Assembly: GCA_025356915.1 (NCBI GenBank)
Contig: JANXQG010000476.1
Location: forward strand, 1 to 10,868
Direction of reading: 5' to 3'
Length of the DNA stretch: 10,868 nt
Source: Planctomycetota bacterium
GTDB taxonomy: Bacteria > Planctomycetota > Planctomycetia > Pirellulales > Thermoguttaceae
Part shown: in pieces, positions 6,519-10,868 of the stretch
How the letters are laid out: each line of letters begins with the position of its first letter
Position numbering within the stretch: position 1 is the stretch's first letter
The notes under the pieces: model-generated
The model's database searches: none
What the model saw: the letters and a program-made list of their open reading frames with translations, nothing else
What the model was told of the DNA's origin: nothing
Position numbers and translations under genes: made by a program

Positions 6519-7508
6519 ATGACCCACATCAAAAACCACATCGGTCTCGTGCTTCTCGTCGATTACAAGAACTGCAACCCCCAAGGTAGCCCCGCACACG
6601 AAAACGCTCCTCGTGTCGATGATGAGACCTTGAAGGGTCTCATCACCGCGCCGGGGCTGCGGCGGAAGGTGCGCGACTACTTCGCCTCCTTGGGACGGGA
6701 CATCTACGTCGGCAGGGGTGTGTGCTACGAGACCCAAAACCAGCCACTCTTCAACAAAGTCGGGGCTGCCGTCGTTACAGACGACGATACAGACGACGAC
6801 ACGGATAGCCAGGCCGACGTCGAGCCGACGCCGAAGAAGGGGAAGAAGGGGAAGAAGGTAGCGAAGAAGGGGAAGGGTTGCTCGGCAGCCCAGGCGATGG
6901 ACGTCTATCGGGCCCTCACCGAACGCTACATCGACGCTCGACTCTTCGGGCAGCTTGTTCCTGGGATCCCAGGCACGTGTCGCGGGCCGATCCAGATCAG
7001 CATGGGCGAGAGTATCGATCCGGTGTCCCCGCAACGTATGCTGATCACTCGATGCGCCGTAGCCACTGAGAAAGAGGCGAATGACCAGAATGACGCCAAC
7101 CGCATGCTTGGCGGCCTGCACTTCATCCCGTACGGACTCTACCGCTTCCACATCTACGTCAACCCAAACGACGCCAAGAAGACCAGCTGCACTGAAGAGG
7201 ACTACGCGCTCTTCATCGAGGCCATCAAGTCGATGTTCGACAACGATCGCTCCTCCGCTCGTACCCAAGTCTGTGTCCGGGCTCTCTACGAGTTCCGTAT
7301 GAACGCCCAGATGGCGGGTGCTGTCAACATCGAGCGCCTGCTGGAATCCGTCAGCGTTACCCGAAAGAACACCGACGTGGCTGCACGGTCGTTCGCGGAC
7401 TACACCATCGAGATCCCTCGGGTCGTCCAGAACCACCCCGATGTGGACTTCCATCGCCTCGTCAGTGAGGTGAGTGCCTGGGTGGATGCGGCTGACTCGA
7501 CGGCCTAG
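6519..7508 (+). CDS. cas7c: Cas7c (Csd2) CRISPR Cascade backbone subunit
   Basis: This is the RAMP-fold subunit that polymerises along the crRNA spacer. Csd2/Csh2-family marks are NHIGLVLLVDYKNCNPQGSP (6-25; family pattern DxxxxNPNGDP), APRVDDETLKGLIT (30-43), RYIDARLFGQL (136-146), RGPIQISMGESIDPV (155-169), ITRCAV.TEKE (176-185), IPYGLYRFHIYV (203-214), FDNDRSSAR (240-248) and RSFADYTIEIP (290-300). The length of 329 is longer than the usual 280-300. The excess is a low-complexity insert with an acidic run (DDDTDDDTDSQAD, 88-100) followed by a basic run (KKGKKGKKVAKKGKG, 106-120). The start has only a weak ribosome site. A 312-residue antisense frame over this gene is a codon-usage shadow. 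Confidence 0.95.
   Translation: MTHIKNHIGLVLLVDYKNCNPQGSPAHENAPRVDDETLKGLITAPGLRRKVRDYFASLGRDIYVGRGVCYETQNQPLFNKVGAAVVTDDDTDDDTDSQADVEPTPKKGKKGKKVAKKGKGCSAAQAMDVYRALTERYIDARLFGQLVPGIPGTCRGPIQISMGESIDPVSPQRMLITRCAVATEKEANDQNDANRMLGGLHFIPYGLYRFHIYVNPNDAKKTSCTEEDYALFIEAIKSMFDNDRSSARTQVCVRALYEFRMNAQMAGAVNIERLLESVSVTRKNTDVAARSFADYTIEIPRVVQNHPDVDFHRLVSEVSAWVDAADSTA
6833..6877 (+). repeat. 9-nt tandem repeat coding the Lys-rich insert in Cas7c
   Basis: GAAGAAGGG repeats at 6833-6841 and 6842-6850, with GAAGAAGGT at 6851-6859, then after AGC another GAAGAAGGG at 6863-6871 and a partial GAAGGG at 6872-6877. Each unit codes Lys-Lys-Gly. The repeat probably arose by slippage and is preceded by a GAC/GAT-rich run coding the acidic part. 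Copy number may vary between relatives. Confidence 0.8.
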
Positions 7509-7519
7509 GAGCCACGATC

Positions 7520-9451
7520 ATGAAGACGTCTAGGCTGTACCAAATCGATGGTGTTGAGAACCTGCTGAGCCGTCTGCTGACGGAGCAGCATGTTGCAGCC
7601 ATCTGGTGTACTGGCGCGGGAAAGACGCTCCTCTCGATGATGATAGCCACGTATACGATGGGCGTTGGTTGGACACCGGGGCGCCCGCGTTTTACACACA
7701 TCATCGTGCTTGCTCCAACCAACACCTTACGGGATACCTTCACACAAGAAGAATTCTCAGTTGGTGGTATCAAGATGGTGAGCCCTCCTGTAGAACGGCT
7801 CGATACCAACGGTCTATTCAGGTACCTTCAGCGGAAACAACCGGAGTTCGTTGCGCGTGTGACACATGGCCTCATCGCTAACCCGCAGACTTTAGAGGAG
7901 TTGCGGAACTGCGTCGCCCGTGACCCCCAGTTTGCGAGGGGGCTGCTTTGGATCTTCGACGAGGCGCACCATGCTGGAGAAAGGCAGGCCCTTACGGAAG
8001 CCCGTGCGCTCGTGCTTAAGGCTGGGGGGTCTGTACTGAGTCTTACGGCTACGCCCGACCGATCCGATGAGACCGTAGCGATCCCGGCAGATGTCTACCG
8101 TATTCGCAGAACACTCTGTGAGAACATGGCTGATGGGTACGCTCCAGAACGTATATGCACCGAGATCCTGCACATTGACGGCGAGGCGTCCGAAGAAAAC
8201 GGTATGGTCTGCGTCCCAGTGCGGAACGTGACGGGTGACATCTTGCGGCACCTCCAGCAAGACGAGTTACCCAAAGCCATCATCCGTGTGAAGAGCCACG
8301 GGGATAGACAGCAACACATCGTTACCCTCGAAGGCTTGGTCCGAGCATTTCAAGCGGTAGAGCAACGCGTCTACATCGCCACGGACCACGTCCAGGACAG
8401 TGAGGTTCTACGAGCCGCGAACCAGGCTATCCTAACCGCTGTACGGGAGGCAAAGACCCGTGCATCCGGACTGAAGCCGGACGGAGAGCCGTACAAAAAG
8501 AACGAGGGGGATCTGCCTGAGATTCTGGAGTATGAGAACAGCCTAGAGGACATTACTATGTCCTGCCTGGACCAGATCATCGGAATGCAGACTGTCTTGG
8601 AGGGCCTAGATTGGGCTGCGTGTAGCCACCTCTACCTCGTCGGGGTACCCAGCACGATCCCGTCCCTTGCTCAAGGCGTCGGGCGCACCATCCGATCCAA
8701 GACGCACTTCCGCGGCTGCGGGCGGTGGCAGCAAATCTCAAAGATCGTGTTGTTGGCCGCAGGTGATCCGAAACGCATTTCGAGGGCACACGTGAACCAA
8801 ACCATCCGCATCGCTTGCTACCTAGCGAACTTCCAACAATGGACCGTGTTCGGTCGCCTAGCCGAGGCTTTCAGGGCGTTACAGATCGACGCCCCCACGC
8901 TCGACGCCCCCACGCCCGAGGAACGTGAGGCATTGGTGCGTATCTACTGCCCGCCGGAGTGGGAGCCCAAAGCCGCAGCCATCCGACAAGCTATCGGCGA
9001 AGAGAAGCTTGTTTTCGCTCGTGTGTCGACTCGAATGAAGGGCTCCTTCAGCCCCACTGAACGCGCCCAGAGCATCATGTTCTACATCGAGAAGAGGCTG
9101 GAGCAGGGCAGGTTAGAAGACCCTGTCCTGTTCGCCTCCATTACGCAGGAGGACATTCGCAACGTCATCGTGTTCGACGACCCTGCCAAAGGACGGACGT
9201 TCGCGGGTGATGTTGCACAGATGGTCAAAGAAGGGAAACCCTGCTTGGACGCCGTTCGAGCGATTCTGGACCGCTATGCGAGCGATCCCGATCCTATGCT
9301 GCCTACTGTCATGGACCAAGTACTGTCGTCCTTCACGTTGACTGCTGACAGCATGGAAACCATGGCTACGGCTGCCGAGGCGGGAGCGGTCTCGACTCGC
9401 CGCCATCAACCAGGCAGTATCGCTGCGGCCGTGGAAGGGCTACGTCGATGA
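7520..9451 (+). CDS. DEAH-box superfamily 2 helicase, candidate Cas3 replacement
   Basis: This is an ATP-dependent DNA helicase or translocase. Motifs in order are: a YQ near the N-terminus (residues 7-8, Q-motif-like), Walker A CTGAGKTLLS (30-39), motif Ia IVLAPTNTL (62-70), DEAH (147-150) followed by HAG, motif III SLTATPDR (174-181), motif V LEGLDW (360-365) and motif VI QGVGRTIR (385-392). The motif set is closest to the ResIII/SSL2 (COG1061-like) group. Cas3 helicases have QRxGRxxR in motif VI and an HD nuclease domain, and neither is present. The C-terminal 190 residues, after a DAPT-DAPT linker (457-465), are mostly helical and unrecognised, with no HD, HNH or PD-(D/E)xK pattern visible. 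AGGAG at 7507-7511 overlaps the cas7c stop codon, so it belongs to the cas operon. It may drive Cascade-dependent unwinding without cutting; that is inference. Confidence 0.9.
   Translation: MKTSRLYQIDGVENLLSRLLTEQHVAAIWCTGAGKTLLSMMIATYTMGVGWTPGRPRFTHIIVLAPTNTLRDTFTQEEFSVGGIKMVSPPVERLDTNGLFRYLQRKQPEFVARVTHGLIANPQTLEELRNCVARDPQFARGLLWIFDEAHHAGERQALTEARALVLKAGGSVLSLTATPDRSDETVAIPADVYRIRRTLCENMADGYAPERICTEILHIDGEASEENGMVCVPVRNVTGDILRHLQQDELPKAIIRVKSHGDRQQHIVTLEGLVRAFQAVEQRVYIATDHVQDSEVLRAANQAILTAVREAKTRASGLKPDGEPYKKNEGDLPEILEYENSLEDITMSCLDQIIGMQTVLEGLDWAACSHLYLVGVPSTIPSLAQGVGRTIRSKTHFRGCGRWQQISKIVLLAAGDPKRISRAHVNQTIRIACYLANFQQWTVFGRLAEAFRALQIDAPTLDAPTPEEREALVRIYCPPEWEPKAAAIRQAIGEEKLVFARVSTRMKGSFSPTERAQSIMFYIEKRLEQGRLEDPVLFASITQEDIRNVIVFDDPAKGRTFAGDVAQMVKEGKPCLDAVRAILDRYASDPDPMLPTVMDQVLSSFTLTADSMETMATAAEAGAVSTRRHQPGSIAAAVEGLRR
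8886..8915 (+). repeat. Perfect 15-nt tandem duplication in the helicase gene
   Basis: TCGACGCCCCCACGC occurs twice head to tail (8886-8900 and 8901-8915). It codes the IDAPTLDAPTPEE linker between the helicase core and the unknown C-terminal region. It keeps the frame and looks like recent slippage in a tolerant linker. Confidence 0.9.
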
Positions 9452-10188
9452 GCGTTGAGGACAAGATCAGGGGCTTCAAGAAAGACCTATGGTGGAAAGA
9501 GAATCTCAAGTGGATCTTGAGTCTCGACGGACTCTGCGTAGGTCGAGGCCGGTCCCGCAAACTCCAGTACGCCTACCGTGAGATGCTGGGTGGCTCTGGC
9601 CATGAAATGTACCGTTTGATGGCCCGGCACCTTCCCAAACCCACCTACTTCGAGGGGGTGGACTACAGTCGAGCGGTGATGCTATGGCACGCTCTTGAAG
9701 ATCGCCCCTTCTATCTTGAGTGCGGGGATATCTTTGTGTCCACGCTTGAACGCAGCCGGATGCTACGCGATAACGTGGCCCTTGGGTTCTTCAACGCCGA
9801 CACCCAAGAAGTGCCTCGGAAGGAGTGGTGGGACGATCACGAGGACGACCTTCTGGATATCGCGGAGAACGGTGTGCGGATGTGTGACGGTAGGTTCGCA
9901 CAGATCACCAACTTCCCTATCGGGATCGGGGGCGGCCCCGGTGTAACGCTGAAGGGCCACCTGGAAGCCTACGCCAGGGGGTTGACGACGACATACCGTG
10001 GTTGGAAAATGCCGGACTTGATGACCGGTGTACAGGATCCGAAGGGACAGACGATGCCCTTTAAGACGGGTGTTTTTCACCTATACAAGAGCCAAGACCC
10101 ACTGACGCTCGAAGACAACGTTGTCTGCATGGCCACCGTCCGCATGGCCTTCAATGGGCGGGCCAAGACCATCACGTTCGACCGATAA
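9448..10188 (+). CDS. Unrecognised 246-aa protein coupled to the helicase
   Basis: I do not recognise this protein. The ATG overlaps the helicase stop (ATGA), and GGAAGGG at 9433-9439 is a good ribosome site, so the two proteins are probably made in step. It has no signal peptide or membrane segment. Visible features are a basic, aromatic N-terminus (KKDLWWKENLKW, 11-22), six His (52, 61, 81, 131, 171, 211), an acidic Trp-rich run (EWWDDHEDDLLD, 126-137) and a Gly-rich stretch (GIGGGPGV, 159-166). The C-terminal half reads as beta-strands. A divergent RAMP-type fold (Cas6-like processing enzyme) or a nuclease partner of the helicase are possible, since neither function has another carrier in the window. 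No motif proves either. It does not resemble Cas1, Cas2 or Cas4. Confidence 0.85.
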   Translation: MSVEDKIRGFKKDLWWKENLKWILSLDGLCVGRGRSRKLQYAYREMLGGSGHEMYRLMARHLPKPTYFEGVDYSRAVMLWHALEDRPFYLECGDIFVSTLERSRMLRDNVALGFFNADTQEVPRKEWWDDHEDDLLDIAENGVRMCDGRFAQITNFPIGIGGGPGVTLKGHLEAYARGLTTTYRGWKMPDLMTGVQDPKGQTMPFKTGVFHLYKSQDPLTLEDNVVCMATVRMAFNGRAKTITFDR

Positions 10189-10209
10189 CTTCACGTTCAA
10201 CCGATAACT
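10172..10209 (+). repeat. 19-nt tandem duplication at the end of the 246-aa gene
   Basis: TCACGTTCGACCGATAACT (10172-10190) is followed directly by TCACGTTCAACCGATAACT (10191-10209), with one mismatch. The first copy includes the last codons and the TAA stop of the gene; the second is untranslated. It looks like a slippage duplication. Confidence 0.9.
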
Positions 10210-10223
10210 TCAAACACACATCA

Positions 10224-10248
10224 GAACAAGGAACAAGGAACAAGGAAC
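10224..10248 (+). repeat. 7-nt tandem repeat carrying repeated ribosome sites
   Basis: GAACAAG is repeated three times plus a partial GAAC. Each junction creates AAGGA, so the gene at 10253 has three Shine-Dalgarno-like sites in phase every 7 nt. The last one (10242-10246) is six bases from the ATG. Copy number could tune translation of the small DNA-binding-like protein. Confidence 0.88.
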
Positions 10249-10252
10249 ACAA

Positions 10253-10498
10253 ATGGCAAACACCCGACAGCGCAAGGCAAGCACCCGAACGGCATCCGAA
10301 GCTGGTATCACGGCCGATGAGCACGTTTTACCGTATGTGCAACAGCAGCGGACCTTTTCAACCGGAAGTGTCGCGCGTCACTTCAACATCGCCCCCGGCA
10401 GCGCCGTGGCTCTCATGGCTATCCTGCGCATCAAGCGTGTCATCGAGCGTAACGGAGAGGCGACTGACGGGACGAGCAAGTGGCTGTACACCGGCTAG
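10253..10498 (+). CDS. Small winged-helix-like protein, 81 aa
   Basis: This is a probable DNA-binding protein. After a basic, flexible N-terminus (MANTRQRKASTRTASEAG) comes a helix (DEHVLPYVQQQ). A helix-turn-helix-like segment follows (FSTGSVARHFNIAPGSAVALMAILRIKRVIERNG, about residues 34-67) and then a short wing ending in KWLYTG. The order helix, FSxxxVAxHFxI, helix, IERNG, KWxY fits the winged-helix domains of small phage or archaeal regulators. It is the last gene before the CRISPR leader and has a strong repeated ribosome site. It could regulate the array or the cas operon, or bind the inverted repeat at 10617-10663. It could also be unrelated to CRISPR. The fold call is from pattern only. 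Confidence 0.7.
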   Translation: MANTRQRKASTRTASEAGITADEHVLPYVQQQRTFSTGSVARHFNIAPGSAVALMAILRIKRVIERNGEATDGTSKWLYTG

Positions 10499-10522
10499 GC
10501 GAGCGGTCCCGTGCTGCTTCAA

Positions 10523-10537
10523 GAGCGGTAGCCGCTC
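10523..10537 (+). promoter_or_regulatory. Hairpin just upstream of boxA in the CRISPR leader
   Basis: GAGCGG and CCGCTC pair around a TAG loop. It lies three bases before the boxA-like site, in the same order as boxB-boxA in ribosomal RNA leaders. There is no following T-run of terminator quality (CGTTGCTCTTT), so it is not called a terminator. Confidence 0.5.
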
Positions 10538-10539
10538 GT

Positions 10540-10552
10540 TGCTCTTTGAAAA
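10540..10552 (+). promoter_or_regulatory. boxA-like antitermination site in the CRISPR leader
   Basis: TGCTCTTTGAAAA is very close to the bacterial boxA element (E. coli rRNA TGCTCTTTAACA), which recruits NusB-NusE and protects long untranslated transcripts from Rho. boxA sites upstream of CRISPR arrays are known in several bacteria, where they allow full-length array transcription. Here the site lies 115 nt before the first repeat on the array-coding strand, as expected for that role. Confidence 0.6.
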
Positions 10553-10616
10553 CATACGTTTAGATGGTCTGTTGGGACGTTCTCACAGCAGTTCGGCATC
10601 CGCATAATCCGAACCG

Positions 10617-10663
10617 CTCGCAAGATGCGGGTCAAGTGTTGGTAATCACTTGACTCTTGCGAG
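10617..10663 (+). promoter_or_regulatory. Two-part inverted repeat abutting the CRISPR array
   Basis: CTCGCAAG (10617-10624) pairs with CTTGCGAG (10656-10663), and GTCAAGTG (10631-10638) pairs with CACTTGAC (10647-10654). Both arms are perfect 8-bp stems. The 5' side has a 6-nt bulge (ATGCGG), the 3' side a single T, and the loop is TTGGTAAT. The structure ends four bases before repeat 1. It has no U-tract, so it is not a classic terminator. It could be an RNA hairpin that shields or processes the leader end, or an operator for a dimeric protein. Confidence 0.75.
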
Positions 10664-10667
10664 ACCC

Positions 10668-10868
10668 CTGGGGATCCATTGAGGGATCCCCGACGATTGA
10701 AACTACGGCCCATCGCTGGCCCATCTCGCCGCTGCAGCCTGGGGATCCATTGAGGGATCCCCGACGATTGAAACGAAGAGTAAGTCTCGATGAGGATCCT
10801 GGCACGGTTCACAGCTGGGGATCCATTGAGGGATCCCCGACGATTGAAACACGCCTCCGACCAACGGG
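10668..10868 (+). CRISPR. CRISPR array, first three repeats, continues past window
   Basis: Three identical 36-nt repeats lie at 10668-10703, 10739-10774 and 10815-10850. They are separated by unique spacers of 35 nt (10704-10738) and 40 nt (10775-10814), and an incomplete spacer runs to the window end. Each repeat starts CTGGGGATCC, has a 6-nt loop ATTGAG, then GGATCCCC, and ends GACGATTGAAAC. The GGGGATCC/GGATCCCC arms form a perfect 8-bp stem. The 12 nt after the stem match the position and ending (ATTGAAAC) of the 11-nt 5' handle left by Cas5d in type I-C. Transcription is inferred to run rightward, from the leader position, boxA and the ATTGAAAC end. Neither complete spacer matches the rest of the window as far as I can see by eye. 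Confidence 0.98.

Noticed and set aside
6516..7454. 312-residue open frame on the - strand opposite cas7c
   Set aside because: Mirror of cas7c created by its codon use; Asp/Val-rich with no domain, while cas7c is certain.
7520..9451. Reading the helicase as an ordinary Cas3 or split Cas3'
   Set aside because: No HD domain, motif VI lacks the Cas3 QRxGRxxR form, and it sits after cas7 rather than before cas5; the motif set is nearer ResIII/SSL2.
10523..10560. Rho-independent terminator after the winged-helix gene
   Set aside because: The hairpin is only 6 bp and the following bases are not a T-run; the boxA-like site explains the T-rich part better.
10539..10566. Leader promoter TTGCTC-16 nt-TAGATG
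   Set aside because: Both boxes are weak and the -35 overlaps the better-matching boxA site; boxA must be transcribed to work.
10617..10663. Degenerate CRISPR repeat in the leader
   Set aside because: The stem sequences (CTCGCAAG, GTCAAGTG) have no similarity to the repeat stem or its ATTGAAAC end.

Overview
The window looks like part of a large phage genome, or possibly a plasmid or other mobile element. All supported genes lie on the + strand and are tightly packed. Many overlap by ATGA or GTGA, and most of the first 4 kb encodes small orphan proteins next to a SNF2-type helicase. No ribosomal, tRNA or metabolic genes are visible. The host cannot be identified from the sequence. Base composition is moderately GC-rich, and Shine-Dalgarno sites and sigma70-like promoters point to a bacterial host.

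Layout. Positions 1-1177 hold the C-terminal part of a SNF2-family helicase. Positions 1271-3863 hold nine small unrecognised genes, including a coiled-coil protein behind a strong promoter and a 44-residue single-pass membrane protein. Positions 3910-10498 hold a CRISPR effector operon: cas5c, cas8c, cas7c, a DEAH-box SF2 helicase, an unrecognised 246-residue protein and a small winged-helix-like protein. Positions 10499-10667 form a leader with a hairpin, a boxA-like antitermination site and a long two-part inverted repeat. Positions 10668-10868 are the start of a CRISPR array with three identical 36-nt repeats; it runs off the window end.

How the genes work together. The order cas5c-cas8c-cas7c and the motifs of all three proteins place this in or next to subtype I-C. 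However, no HD-nuclease Cas3 sits upstream of cas5, no cas1, cas2 or cas4 is seen, and no cas6 is seen. Where cas4 would normally follow cas7 there is an SF2 helicase that is not Cas3-like (no HD domain; motif VI is QGVGRTIR). It is coupled to an unknown protein. The Cas5c also appears to have lost two of the three residues used by Cas5d to cut pre-crRNA. The locus is therefore a candidate non-canonical, possibly nuclease-free type I-C system. The helicase could replace Cas3 (compare DinG in type IV-A), and the unknown protein could be an added effector or processing factor. This functional model is inference. The gene identities of cas5, cas8, cas7 and the helicase, and the array, are well supported.
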